Shown one piece after another: positions 44,705 to 53,693 of a DNA stretch of 64,000 nucleotides. Origin of the DNA: JANWYT01 sp034437555. Lineage in GTDB: Bacteria; Chloroflexota; Anaerolineae; Aggregatilineales; Phototrophicaceae. The notes beneath the pieces were generated by a model. The model searched no databases, was not told the DNA's origin, and saw only the letters and a program-made list of their open reading frames with translations. Within the stretch, counting starts at the first letter, position 1; every line of letters begins with the position of its first letter. The translations under genes and the position numbers were made by a program. The DNA lies in contig DAOTTQ010000060.1 of the NCBI GenBank assembly GCA_034437555.1, forward strand, positions 1-64,000, in the 5' to 3' direction.

Positions 44705-46177
44705 ATGAAACGACCTAGCACCCATACTTTATTGCAAGAGCTACTAAAACTAAGAAAAGCGATCCTTAGCGAATCTAAAACCACTTTTTCCCGTTGGCAA
44801 CCGCACCTTCAACCCGCACGCCCACGCTTTGCGAAAAGCGCGCTCAACTTTGCCCATTATTTGGCATTACGTCACCATGATTTACGGGATGTTCAGGGAG
44901 AGTTGCGCCTGTGGGGCTTGTCCTCATTAGGGCGCATTGAAGCCCAAGTATTGCCCACGTTGGATAGTGTGATTGCGTCATTGGCGGACATTGCCCACGA
45001 AAAATCACCCGTTGAACGCCCAACCCCACACGCCTTTCGGGGTGGGGAACGGCTCTTAGACCGCGAAACACGCGACGTTTTTGGCGCAAAGCCCCGTAAA
45101 CGGCGTGTACGGATGATGGTTACACTGCCTTTAGAATCGGCGGACGACCCGTCTTATATTAAAGAACTGCTGATGAACGGCATGAATATCGCCCGCATCA
45201 ATTGCGCCCACGACACCCCCCATGAATGGGAAAAGATGATCATTCATCTACGCCAAGCCGAAGCCGAGACTGGGCTTTCGTGCCGTGTTTCGATGGACTT
45301 AGGGGGACCCAAGTCACGGACGGCGGATGTAGCATTTCCTGACGGCGGTAAAAAAGTTCGCACAGGCGACCTGATTTTGCTGTATAAAGACACACCCACG
45401 CCCTACGAGGGGATAAAAATGCAAGTGCGCTGTACACTCCCTGAAGCTGTTGACCAAGTAAAAGTGGGCGCAAGCATCTTTTTTGATGACGGCAAAATAG
45501 AGGCAGGCGTGCAGGAGCGCATAGACGGTGGCGTTATTTTGTGTGTGACACATGCCCACCCTGACGGCGATAAACTCAAAGACGACAAGGGCATTAACTT
45601 TCCAAATACGTCCCTTCAGCTCGTGCCATTAACGCCAAAAGACATTGAAGATTTGTCGTTTGTGGCGGCACATGCCGATATGGTAAATTATTCATTTGTG
45701 CAAAGTGGCGATGATGTGCGCTTGCTCCAAGCCGAAATTGCGAAGCTAAAGCCCACACGCCCGATAGCCCTGATTGCCAAAATAGAGACCGCTAAAGCAG
45801 TTAAGCATCTGCCCGAAATTATTATTGCTGCTGGTGGCACACAACCCTTTGGCGTGATGATTGCGCGGGGCGACCTTGCCATAGAAATTGGGTTTGAGCG
45901 CATGGCAGAAATTCAAGAAGAGATTTTGTGGCTGTGCGAAGCCGCGCATGTGCCTGTTATTTGGGCAACCCAAGTGCTAGAAACATTGGCAAAAGAGGGC
46001 AGACCCTCTCGCGCAGAAGTGACCGATGCCGCCATGTCGGAGCGTGCCGAATGTGTGATGCTGAACAAAGGCGATTATATTTTGGACGCGATGCGCCTAC
46101 TTAACGGCGTGCTAGAACGAATGGAAACACACCAAACGAAGAAGATTGCACAGTTACGCGCCTTAAAATCGTGGTGA
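44705..46177 (+). CDS. Pyruvate-kinase-like protein with N-terminal extension
   Basis: A 490-residue protein whose residues about 135-475 match the A and B domains of pyruvate kinase. Kept features are GMNIARIN (phosphate-binding Arg), the catalytic Lys in IAKIET, Asp in ARGDLAIEIG, and Thr in ATQVLETLAKEG. The usual NFSHG is NCAHD, and the LDTKGPEIRT motif reads MDLGGPKSRT with Lys203 at the position where Lys instead of Glu marks K+-independent enzymes. The regulatory C domain is absent. The 135-residue N-terminal part is unlike classical enzymes. It may convert phosphoenolpyruvate and ADP to pyruvate and ATP, but the changes make altered activity possible. A cytochrome c gene starts 22 bases later. 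Confidence 0.8.
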   Translation: MKRPSTHTLLQELLKLRKAILSESKTTFSRWQPHLQPARPRFAKSALNFAHYLALRHHDLRDVQGELRLWGLSSLGRIEAQVLPTLDSVIASLADIAHEKSPVERPTPHAFRGGERLLDRETRDVFGAKPRKRRVRMMVTLPLESADDPSYIKELLMNGMNIARINCAHDTPHEWEKMIIHLRQAEAETGLSCRVSMDLGGPKSRTADVAFPDGGKKVRTGDLILLYKDTPTPYEGIKMQVRCTLPEAVDQVKVGASIFFDDGKIEAGVQERIDGGVILCVTHAHPDGDKLKDDKGINFPNTSLQLVPLTPKDIEDLSFVAAHADMVNYSFVQSGDDVRLLQAEIAKLKPTRPIALIAKIETAKAVKHLPEIIIAAGGTQPFGVMIARGDLAIEIGFERMAEIQEEILWLCEAAHVPVIWATQVLETLAKEGRPSRAEVTDAAMSERAECVMLNKGDYILDAMRLLNGVLERMETHQTKKIAQLRALKSW

Positions 46178-46199
46178 TGGCAAAGACAGGGGGGACGAT

Positions 46200-46721
46200 A
46201 TGAAACCAAAAATAATGGGGCTGGTAGGTGGATTAGCATTAATTTTTGCGGTTGGCATGTCGCTTCTATTTATCAATGCCACCCCAAACACCAGCGCACT
46301 TAGCACAGAAGATTTATCGGCAACTGCGCTTTGTGTGGAACTTACGGCAGACCGTGTGGCGTTACACAGCATCTTTGGCACGCCCACACCAAACCCAAAT
46401 GCCACACCCACACCCCTTCAGCCTTTGGGCAATGTGCAAGCAGGGCAGGGGGTGTTTACCGAAGTGGGCAAATGCCACGTATGCCATGAAGTAAGTAGCA
46501 TGGAAGAACTAATCGCGCCCTCATTGATGCACATTGCCAGTAATGCCATGTGGAAGCGTGAGGGCATTAGCGCAGAAGATTACGTGCGTGGGGCAATCTT
46601 GCGCCCCAATGAACTGATTGTGCCGTCGTTAAAGGCGGGTATTATGCCTACCAGCTATGAACAGCTTCTCACCCAAGAACAACTCAATGACCTTGTTGCC
46701 TACCTGATGACGTTGGAATAA
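46200..46721 (+). CDS. Membrane-anchored monohaem cytochrome c
   Basis: A 173-residue protein with an N-terminal membrane helix (about residues 6-26), a Thr/Pro-rich linker (residues 61-72) and a C-terminal class I cytochrome c domain. The haem attachment site is Cys92-His-Val-Cys95-His96. The distal ligand is probably Met149 in AGIMPTSY. The DLVAYLMTL end helix is typical of such domains. The fold resembles the small cytochrome c domain of terminal oxidase modules. It would carry electrons on the outer face of the membrane. No oxidase or c-maturation genes are near. Confidence 0.88.
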   Translation: MKPKIMGLVGGLALIFAVGMSLLFINATPNTSALSTEDLSATALCVELTADRVALHSIFGTPTPNPNATPTPLQPLGNVQAGQGVFTEVGKCHVCHEVSSMEELIAPSLMHIASNAMWKREGISAEDYVRGAILRPNELIVPSLKAGIMPTSYEQLLTQEQLNDLVAYLMTLE

Positions 46722-46724
46722 GCG

Positions 46725-46733
46725 TGCTATAAT
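46725..46733 (+). promoter_or_regulatory. Extended -10 promoter upstream of the Uma2 gene
   Basis: TGCTATAAT is a perfect extended -10 (TGn plus TATAAT), just after the cytochrome stop and 35 bases before the Uma2 start. The TG extension can replace a -35 element, and none is evident. Confidence 0.5.
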
Positions 46734-46767
46734 ATGCACATTGCAAAACGACAAAGGAGCGTGAGCG

Positions 46768-47343
46768 ATGGTTGCCCCAACACGCATCAGTACGGATATT
46801 GAAGCATTTGAGACGTTCATCAACTTGCCCGAAAATACCGATAAACGGTTTGAACTCTTGATGGGGGAGGCACCAGAAACGCCGTCAAACATCTTTTCGT
46901 CTTTCTTGGCACCAAGTACTAGCATGTTTATTGCCTCTTTTCTTATACAAAACCGATTAGAAGGCTACCTTACCGGTGAAGGTGGTGGTTATGTTGTTGA
47001 AGGGGAAGTTTTCGCGCCTGATGTGGCATACACCACACAGCCTGTAACGCGCAAAGGGTTTGCACCGCACCCGCCATTACTTGCCGTAGAAGTGCTACCC
47101 GACCCGCACAACAATAAAGAACAATCTGACCCTCGGCGTAAGCTGTCGGTGTATTTGCGTGCAGGGGTAGTGGTGTGGGTCGTAGATTATGAAGCCGAGC
47201 AAGTCGAGGTTCATGTGCCTGACCAAGATGTTTTGATTTTAGGGGTCAACGATACCCTAAAAGGTGGAGATGTACTGCCCAATTTTGCCTTACTTGTAAG
47301 AGACATTTTTCCCATCGGAGTAGAAGAAAGTGCTAAAGATTAG
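46768..47343 (+). CDS. Uma2-family (DUF820) putative restriction-endonuclease-fold protein
   Basis: A 191-residue protein of the Uma2 family, which has a PD-(D/E)xK nuclease fold and is abundant in cyanobacteria and Chloroflexota. Visible elements are KRFELLMGE, FAPDVAYTT with the conserved Asp, PLLAVEVLPDPHN with the active-site Glu, and the tail region RRKLSVYLRAGVVVWVVD. All putative catalytic residues are retained. The biological role of the family is unsettled. AAAGGAG precedes the start and an extended -10 promoter lies upstream. Its end overlaps the start of the GT2 gene by 14 bases, so it is the first gene of the polysaccharide operon, although it may be a chance insertion there. Confidence 0.88.
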   Translation: MVAPTRISTDIEAFETFINLPENTDKRFELLMGEAPETPSNIFSSFLAPSTSMFIASFLIQNRLEGYLTGEGGGYVVEGEVFAPDVAYTTQPVTRKGFAPHPPLLAVEVLPDPHNNKEQSDPRRKLSVYLRAGVVVWVVDYEAEQVEVHVPDQDVLILGVNDTLKGGDVLPNFALLVRDIFPIGVEESAKD

Positions 47344-48208
47344 CATCGTTACCGTCACCTATAATAGTGAGCGATTCTTAGAAGCAACTATTCAATCCAT
47401 ACTCAGCCAAAACTACCCCAACTTAGAATATATCATTATTGACGGTGGCTCTACGGACGGCACACTAAATATTATTCATAAGTACGAAAGCCAACTCGCC
47501 TATTGGATAAGCGAGCGTGATAATGGCATGTACGATGCCCTTAATAAAGGGTTTGCGCGTGCTACGGGGGATATTTTTGCATGGCTAAATTCTGATGATA
47601 TGTACATGCCTTGGACATTACAGTATGTCAATGAGGTATTTCAATCTGCATCCGATATACTATGGCTCACATCACTTCTGCCCGTTATTTGGAATGCTAA
47701 AGGTTTGCCGATAGATACCCTTCCAATATTAGGATATAGCAAAGAGGGGTTTTTTAAGGGTGAGCATCTTCCTTTTGGCTCAAGTTACAAGTTAGAAGCA
47801 ATTCAGCAGGAATCTACTTTCTGGCGACGCAGCTTGTGGGAAAAAGCAGGGGAACGCTTAGAAGATTCGCTAAGGCTTGCAGGTGACTTTGAGCTGTGGG
47901 CGCGTTTTTACCAGCATGCTTTGCTCGTGGGCGTGCGTGTGCCTTTGGGTGGTTTTCGTCGGCATGGCAATCAACTTTCGGTTAAACAAGAAGAACAATA
48001 CGCAAAAGAAGCCTCACTTGCACTAGAAAAACACGAAGGCAAACCTCACAGCGCTTGGAGTGCATTTCTTCGGCGGTACTTTGCCCCGTTATTTAGATTT
48101 CGCTTCCGCCGTTTAGGACAACGCTTGGGCATTGTTTATCCGATGCTTGTTTATCAAAGCGGTAAAAAAGACCCCGATAAACGGTCTATAATTACGCGCT
48201 ACATCTAA
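47330..48208 (+). CDS. Family 2 glycosyltransferase
   Basis: Cytoplasmic GT-A glycosyltransferase of 292 residues. It has the N-terminal strand ISIVTVTYNSERFLEATIQS, the nucleotide motif DGGSTDGT, the segment SERDNGMYDALNKGF common in WcaA-type enzymes, and a DxD-like LNSDDMY. The donor and acceptor cannot be read. The GTG start lies inside the end of the Uma2 gene. The last 60 residues are basic and may contact the membrane. It is the first glycosyltransferase of the surface-polysaccharide operon, and the only clear one in the window, so others must be elsewhere. Confidence 0.9.
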   Translation: MLKISIVTVTYNSERFLEATIQSILSQNYPNLEYIIIDGGSTDGTLNIIHKYESQLAYWISERDNGMYDALNKGFARATGDIFAWLNSDDMYMPWTLQYVNEVFQSASDILWLTSLLPVIWNAKGLPIDTLPILGYSKEGFFKGEHLPFGSSYKLEAIQQESTFWRRSLWEKAGERLEDSLRLAGDFELWARFYQHALLVGVRVPLGGFRRHGNQLSVKQEEQYAKEASLALEKHEGKPHSAWSAFLRRYFAPLFRFRFRRLGQRLGIVYPMLVYQSGKKDPDKRSIITRYI

Positions 48209-48302
48209 CCGAAACTTATTGGCGAAAACTAGCTCTCTTTACACCCCTCTCCAAATCCTGTAAGATGACGGCGCGTTATGCTTCCTGTTAAAGAGGTTGA
48301 AT

Positions 48303-49130
48303 TTGTCTCCCAAACCGTTTAGAACCATTGCCCCGCCTTCGCGCTTCCCACTTCCTAACCTTAAAGAACTTTGGAACTTTCGCTATCTTGTGGTCTATAT
48401 GGCGTGGCGTGATGTGAAGGTACGCTTTCAACAGACCATTTTGGGTCCTCTTTGGCCCCTTGTTGAACCTATTATGTTTATGGTGGTGTTTACGTTTGTG
48501 TTCGGCACGATTGCCAATATGCCCTCAAATGATATTCCATATCCCATTTTTACGTTTACGGCACTGGTACCATGGACGTTTTTTTCTAATGGTTTAACGC
48601 GCATGGCAACGTCTCTTACTTCCAATTCAAATATGATTACAAAAATTTATTTTCCCCGAATTTTGTTGCCTCTTTCATCTCAGGTGGCGAGCTTGCTAGA
48701 GCTTTTGGTGTCGTTGGTCATTGTTTTTGCGTTGATGGTTGGGTTTCAATTTGCGATTACATGGCGTATCCTTGCGCTTATTCCTTTGGTGTTGCTCATG
48801 ATGTTTGCCACATTAGGCTTAGGGCTAATTCTTTCGGCAATGAATGCAAGGTTTCGTGATGTTGGAAACTCTGTAGGTATTTTGTTGCGCGTTATTATGT
48901 ACCTTACCCCTGTTGCCTATACAAGCGATGTATTACCCGCTCCTTTGAACACGCTCTACATCATTAATCCCATTGCAGGCGTGATAGATGGCTTTCGATG
49001 GGCATTACTAGGGGTAAATACCGACCCCTCACTCGCCATTATTTCTAGTGTTATTGTGTCTACCATGCTTTGTATATTTGGGGTGATCTTCTTTCAGCAT
49101 AGCGATGCTACCTTTACGGATGTAATCTAA
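48303..49130 (+). CDS. Polysaccharide ABC-2 exporter permease (Wzm/TagG type)
   Basis: Membrane permease of 275 residues with six predicted helices. It shows the family landmarks RYLVVYMAWRDVKVRFQQT and QTILGPLWPLVEPIMFMVVF, with ARFRDVGNSVGILLRVIMYLTPVAY near the C-terminus. TTG at 48303 has AGAGG 6 bases upstream. An earlier TTG at 48297 directly abuts that site and is less likely. Its stop shares a base with the ATG of the ATPase gene, so the two are coupled. It forms the channel for a completed lipid-linked glycan. Confidence 0.92.
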   Translation: MSPKPFRTIAPPSRFPLPNLKELWNFRYLVVYMAWRDVKVRFQQTILGPLWPLVEPIMFMVVFTFVFGTIANMPSNDIPYPIFTFTALVPWTFFSNGLTRMATSLTSNSNMITKIYFPRILLPLSSQVASLLELLVSLVIVFALMVGFQFAITWRILALIPLVLLMMFATLGLGLILSAMNARFRDVGNSVGILLRVIMYLTPVAYTSDVLPAPLNTLYIINPIAGVIDGFRWALLGVNTDPSLAIISSVIVSTMLCIFGVIFFQHSDATFTDVI

Positions 49131-50422
49131 TGACAAACGCCATCGAAGTAAGCCACATTACCAAAAACTACTTTATTGGTAGGCAAGATAAACGCACCGT
49201 ATTTGAACAAGTGAGGGGCATATTTACCGACCCCTTTAAGCGTATCGGCTTACTTTTACAGGGCAAGTCGCCCACATTCTCTGATGATAGTGTGACCGTG
49301 CTAAATGATATTTCCTTTGATGTGAAAACAGGGGAAGTGTTGGGCATTATTGGCGCAAATGGGGCAGGCAAAAGCACGCTTCTTAAAATCCTTAGTGGCA
49401 TTACATACCCCACCAGTGGCACAGCCAAACTCTATGGGCGCGTGGGGTCACTTTTAGAAGTAGGAACAGGCTTCCATGCCGAATTGACGGGACGCGAGAA
49501 TGTCTATTTGAATGGTTCCATTTTAGGAATGACACGCGCAGAAATATCAAAACGCTTTGATGAAATTGTGGCGTTCGCAGGGGTAGAAAAGTTTATTGAT
49601 ACTCCCGTAAAACGTTATTCTAGCGGTATGAAGGTTCGGCTTGCTTTTGGCGTGGCTGCTCATCTTGACCCAGAAATTTTGCTAATAGATGAAGTGTTGG
49701 CAGTGGGGGATGCGGTTTTTCAGCAACGTAGCCTAAATAAGATGTCCGAGATTACCATGCAATCACGCACGGTCATTTTTGTAAGCCATCAACTAGATAT
49801 GATACGCGCCATTTGTACCCGTTGTATCTTTTTAGATAGCGGTCAGATTAAAGCGGATGGTAAACCCGAAGAAGTGATTGATGCATACCTTAATAGTTTG
49901 CGGATAGACCGTGGGATGCCAGAATTTGACCTTACCGACAAACGTAGCCCTGAACTTGAAATAGAGGTTTTTGCAGGGCGTGTGCTTAACACAGTAACAG
50001 AAAAGATTACAGGTCACTTTGATGTGTTTGACCCCATCAGCATTGAATTAGACTATGAAGTGCGTCGCCCCGTCGTTGGGTCAGTGATCAATTTTGAATT
50101 GTATCGCAATGGTGTTCCTTTGTTCACTTCGTTTGATACAGATACTGTTCCAGAACGGCATCAAGCGCGCTCCGTAGGGCGTTATACAGCACGAATAAAC
50201 ATTCCTTCGCCATTGCTAAAGGATGGGATTTATACTGTTGTGGTGAATGCAGGCTACGCTAATGTTCAGCGCATCCAAAACATCGAAAATGCGCTCAAGT
50301 TTGAAGTAGAGCTTATCTCTGTGCCTAGTGCATTTGTAAGCTATGCGAATAAACGTTTTGGTGTGATTGCCATGCCGCTGGATTGGCAAACGGTTTTAAC
50401 TCCTACAGAGGTAAACTTATGA
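49130..50422 (+). CDS. Polysaccharide ABC exporter ATPase with Wzt-type C-terminal domain
   Basis: A 430-residue ATPase. The nucleotide-binding domain has Walker A GANGAGKST, the LYGRVGSLLEVGTGFH loop characteristic of polysaccharide exporters, signature YSSGMKVRLAF and Walker B LLIDEVLAVGD. Residues about 275-425 form a beta-sandwich like the Wzt carbohydrate-binding domain, which in E. coli O9a recognises the terminal modification (methyl/phosphate) of the chain to be exported. The presence of that domain with two methyltransferase genes directly downstream suggests that a methylated glycan end is the export signal. It overlaps the next gene by 4 bases (ATGA). Confidence 0.93.
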   Translation: MTNAIEVSHITKNYFIGRQDKRTVFEQVRGIFTDPFKRIGLLLQGKSPTFSDDSVTVLNDISFDVKTGEVLGIIGANGAGKSTLLKILSGITYPTSGTAKLYGRVGSLLEVGTGFHAELTGRENVYLNGSILGMTRAEISKRFDEIVAFAGVEKFIDTPVKRYSSGMKVRLAFGVAAHLDPEILLIDEVLAVGDAVFQQRSLNKMSEITMQSRTVIFVSHQLDMIRAICTRCIFLDSGQIKADGKPEEVIDAYLNSLRIDRGMPEFDLTDKRSPELEIEVFAGRVLNTVTEKITGHFDVFDPISIELDYEVRRPVVGSVINFELYRNGVPLFTSFDTDTVPERHQARSVGRYTARINIPSPLLKDGIYTVVVNAGYANVQRIQNIENALKFEVELISVPSAFVSYANKRFGVIAMPLDWQTVLTPTEVNL

Positions 50423-51264
50423 GTCCTAATACATTAACTATACCCATTTATGTTAGTGACGGTGGACAAATTGTGCCAAACCTTCTCTTTCATCGCTCAT
50501 GGGATAAGTTACACAGTCGCTGCATTGAATATCCTTTTGCTGCTTCACAAGTGGGTAGTGCAGAATCTTTATTAGATGTTGGCACCGCCAAAAGTGATGT
50601 TATTTGGATGCAGTGGCTAGACCAACTGCCATTAAAAACAACAGTTACAGATTATGACCCCACAGATTATCCTTATAAACGTGCTGTATTTCAACAAGCG
50701 GACGTGCGCCACTTGCCATTTGAGGACGCTAGTTTTGAGGTTATTTTAGCTGTCTCGGTTATTGAGCATATTGGATTAAGCGACTCACAAGTATTAAGCT
50801 CGGATAAACCTCCAGAAGATACACTAGGCGATGTAGAAGCGGTGCGTGAGTTGATGCGTGTTCTTAAACCAGATGGTCGTTTGGTGATGACATTTCCCTA
50901 TGGTTTAATAGATGGTCTTATCTTAGGTGGTTCAGCACGAGGTTACACGGCTCATAGCCTTAAACGATTTGAGAGTGTGGCACGTCCTCTTGCACTAGAT
51001 TATTATGAATACCAACGTATGGGCGTTCATGAGCTTTATGAAGAAGTAAAATCTAATCCTTCTGTCTTTTCCCATTTCAAACAACAAGTTCTAAATCGCG
51101 TGTTTAGATCTAAAAAAAGGGTTAAACAATCCCCATCTTTAGTCCCATCGACATCCATTATAGGGGCAGTAACTTGGCGAAAAATTCCAATTGAACAAGC
51201 AAAAGCAACTCATAAGAGCCACGTTGATGGTGTTATCTGTGGTGTCTGGGGTAAATTAAAATGA
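50419..51264 (+). CDS. Class I SAM-dependent methyltransferase
   Basis: A 281-residue methyltransferase of the Methyltransf_11 type. Motif I is LLDVGTAKSDV, a DYDP acidic loop follows, motif II is DVRHLPFEDASFEVILAVSVIEHIG, and the post-motif is ELMRVLKPDGRLVMTFPYG. ATG 50419 overlaps the stop of the Wzt-like gene, and the natural reading starts there rather than at 50383 inside it. Within the exporter operon it probably methylates a sugar or the chain terminus, though the acceptor is unproven. Confidence 0.88.
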   Translation: MSPNTLTIPIYVSDGGQIVPNLLFHRSWDKLHSRCIEYPFAASQVGSAESLLDVGTAKSDVIWMQWLDQLPLKTTVTDYDPTDYPYKRAVFQQADVRHLPFEDASFEVILAVSVIEHIGLSDSQVLSSDKPPEDTLGDVEAVRELMRVLKPDGRLVMTFPYGLIDGLILGGSARGYTAHSLKRFESVARPLALDYYEYQRMGVHELYEEVKSNPSVFSHFKQQVLNRVFRSKKRVKQSPSLVPSTSIIGAVTWRKIPIEQAKATHKSHVDGVICGVWGKLK

Positions 51265-52040
51265 TAAAAAGATTGAAGCGGTGGCTTTTAAGATTATTGC
51301 GACATAAAAAAAATGAGTCATTCCCTCAAACAATAAAGGTAACAGACCTAGTAAATTCTACGCTGACATTCATTGCTTATAACGCAATGGAAAAATATCG
51401 TGTTGTTTCCTATGGTTCAGAGCGCGACGCACTAGATAAATTGCTAAGCGTCGTACGCCCTGATGATACTGTATTTGACATCGGCGCAAGCGTTGGGTTG
51501 TACACTATGGCGTTACTAAGCCAATGCCCAAAAGGTGAGATTGTTGCATTTGAACCCGACCCCGAAACCGCAAAACGCTTAAAGCAAAACATTACACTTA
51601 ACCCCTTTCCTAATGTTAGGGTTATAGAGTGGGGCGTAAGCCAAAGTGAAGGGGAGATGGAACTTTATACAGCAGGCTCTGGTGGGTTTGCCCCAACGCT
51701 GGCAAAGACCAATCGTTTCAAAGAAACAGTTAAAATTCCAACAAATTCGCTAGATAACGCCTTAGCATTAGGTAATCTGCCCATACCAGATGTACTAAAA
51801 GTAGATATCGAAGGGGCTGAAGTCTTATGTATTCGAGGTGCAAAACGCCTTCTTTTGGGAGAATTTTCTAAAAGACCACGTTTGCTCTTTATTGAGTTTC
51901 ACCCCGAATGGATGATAGATTTTGGCGCAACAATTGAAATATTAACTGCTGAGATTGAATCTGCTGGTTATCATGCGATTTGGCGAAGTGACCGCGACAA
52001 ACAAACTCATATTTTGTATAGTATGGTAGAAAGTATCTAA
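51261..52040 (+). CDS. FkbM-family methyltransferase
   Basis: A 259-residue SAM methyltransferase. Motif I is VFDIGASVGLYTM, and the acidic ribose-binding region is VAFEPDPETAKRL. The family hallmark LKVDIEGAEVLCIRGA lies near residue 180. FkbM proteins perform O-methylation in polyketide and polysaccharide pathways. It overlaps the preceding gene by 4 bases (ATGA). Two methyltransferases in a row suggest two distinct methylation steps on the exported glycan. Confidence 0.9.
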   Translation: MIKRLKRWLLRLLRHKKNESFPQTIKVTDLVNSTLTFIAYNAMEKYRVVSYGSERDALDKLLSVVRPDDTVFDIGASVGLYTMALLSQCPKGEIVAFEPDPETAKRLKQNITLNPFPNVRVIEWGVSQSEGEMELYTAGSGGFAPTLAKTNRFKETVKIPTNSLDNALALGNLPIPDVLKVDIEGAEVLCIRGAKRLLLGEFSKRPRLLFIEFHPEWMIDFGATIEILTAEIESAGYHAIWRSDRDKQTHILYSMVESI

Positions 52041-52045
52041 GTTTC

Positions 52046-52726
52046 ATGCCAAAAATAGTTGCCATTGTGCCTATGCGCCACAATAGTGAGCGTGTAAAGG
52101 GCAAAAACTATCGTATCTTCGGCGAGAAACCACTTTATCAGCACATTGTTCAAACATTGTTAGCGTGTGTTCATGTTCAAGAAGTGGTCATTGATACCGA
52201 TAGCCCGCTGATTATGGAACAGTCACAAGCCCAATTTGGCGAGCATGTGCGCCTCTTAGAACGCCCTGAACATCTCAGAGATGGTAATACCCCGATGAAT
52301 GATGTGTTGCTAAATACCATTACACACTTTGAAGCTGATTTTTATTTGCAAACACATTCTACCAACCCACTGCTTAAACCGAGTACGATTGATAACGCGC
52401 TAGGGGCTTTCTTAAAGCAATATCCCGCGTATGATTCTCTTTTTGGGGTGACCCGCTTACAAGTGCGCCTTTGGGATGAGCTGGCAAGAGCCATCAATCA
52501 TAACCCCAATATCTTGCTTCGTACTCAAGATTTGCCTCCAATTTATGCCGAAAATTCGACACTCTATGTCTTTACACGCGAACAATTGCTTACACGTCAC
52601 AATCGCATTGGCAATCGCCCTATGATGCACGAAATAGACCCACTAGAAGCATGGGATATTGACGGAGAAACCGACTTTCAGATAGCAGAAACTATTTACC
52701 GCACGCTTTATACAAGGAAAAACTAA
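52046..52726 (+). CDS. CMP-sugar synthetase (acylneuraminate/KDO cytidylyltransferase family)
   Basis: A 226-residue nucleotidyltransferase with the N-terminal CTP-binding signature VAIVPMRHNSERVKGKN and the later DGNTPMNDVLL and FYLQTHSTNPLL segments. The family activates acidic nine- or eight-carbon sugars (sialic, legionaminic, KDO) with CMP. The sequence is a member of the NeuA/KdsB superfamily, but its sugar cannot be fixed. No NeuB-type synthase or epimerase is in the window. It is followed at once by two dehydrogenases, which may make the substrate. Confidence 0.85.
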   Translation: MPKIVAIVPMRHNSERVKGKNYRIFGEKPLYQHIVQTLLACVHVQEVVIDTDSPLIMEQSQAQFGEHVRLLERPEHLRDGNTPMNDVLLNTITHFEADFYLQTHSTNPLLKPSTIDNALGAFLKQYPAYDSLFGVTRLQVRLWDELARAINHNPNILLRTQDLPPIYAENSTLYVFTREQLLTRHNRIGNRPMMHEIDPLEAWDIDGETDFQIAETIYRTLYTRKN

Positions 52727-52727
52727 T

Positions 52728-53669
52728 ATGCGATGGAAAGTGCTTCTCTCTGCGCCTTATATGCAACCCTTTATTGAACGTTTTCGCCCTATCCTAGAAG
52801 AACGTGGCGCAGAAGTGGTTGTGCCTGTCGTTCATGAACGCCTAGAAGAAGCCGATTTATTGGCTATCATTGGTGATATTGATGGTGTAATTTGTGGCGA
52901 TGACCGCTTTACAGAGCGTGTACTAGAGGCTGCCCCAAAACTAAAAGTGATTTCAAAGTGGGGAACAGGCATCGATTCTATTGACCAAGTGGCTTGTGCC
53001 AAGCGTGGTATTGCCGTAAAAAACACGCCTAACGCCTTTAGCGAGCCTGTTGCGGATACGGTTTTGGGGTATATGCTGTGCTTTGTGCGTAACTTGCCCT
53101 TTATGGACACGCACATGAAGATGGGCGTTTGGCATAAAATTAACGGTCGCACGCTTGCCGAATGTACTTTAGGGGTTGTGGGGGTGGGCAATGTAGGTAA
53201 GGCGGTTATTCGCCGTGCCAGCGCATTTGGTATGAAAATTTTAGCTCACGACCCTATAATGCCACCCCATGAGTTCTTACAAATGCACGGTGTGCAAATG
53301 ACAAGCCTAGAAACATTGCTTGCTGAATCTGATTTCATTAGCATCAATTGTGACCTAAACCCTACTAGCCACCACTTGATGAACGAAGAACGATTTGCCC
53401 TGTGTAAATCCAACGCGGTGCTCATCAATACGGCACGGGGCCCCATTGTAAAAGAGGTCGCTCTCATTCAGGCTCTTAAAGAGGGGCGTATTGCTGGAAC
53501 GGCTCTTGATGTGTTTGAACATGAGCCTTTGCCACAAGACAGCCCGTTGTTGCAAATGCCAAATGCCTTTCTTGCGCCCCACAACTCTAATAGTAGCCCT
53601 GTAGCATGGGAGCGCGTCCATCTTAACACCATCAAAAATCTGTTTGATGTTTTAGAACAATCACAATAA
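52728..53669 (+). CDS. D-isomer-specific 2-hydroxyacid dehydrogenase (phosphoglycerate dehydrogenase-like)
   Basis: A 313-residue NAD-dependent oxidoreductase. The nucleotide-binding motif is GVVGVGNVGKAVIRRA, the catalytic Arg lies in NTARGP, a Glu in LDVFEHEPLP, and the His in APHNS, where serine follows as in PGDH-like proteins. It lacks the C-terminal ACT domain of biosynthetic SerA, so feedback regulation by serine is unlikely. It begins 1 base after the CMP-sugar synthetase stop, a tight coupling. In this context it may reduce a keto acid for a glycan, rather than act in serine synthesis. Confidence 0.9.
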   Translation: MRWKVLLSAPYMQPFIERFRPILEERGAEVVVPVVHERLEEADLLAIIGDIDGVICGDDRFTERVLEAAPKLKVISKWGTGIDSIDQVACAKRGIAVKNTPNAFSEPVADTVLGYMLCFVRNLPFMDTHMKMGVWHKINGRTLAECTLGVVGVGNVGKAVIRRASAFGMKILAHDPIMPPHEFLQMHGVQMTSLETLLAESDFISINCDLNPTSHHLMNEERFALCKSNAVLINTARGPIVKEVALIQALKEGRIAGTALDVFEHEPLPQDSPLLQMPNAFLAPHNSNSSPVAWERVHLNTIKNLFDVLEQSQ

Positions 53670-53693
53670 CACATATTTTAGGGGGAACTGACC

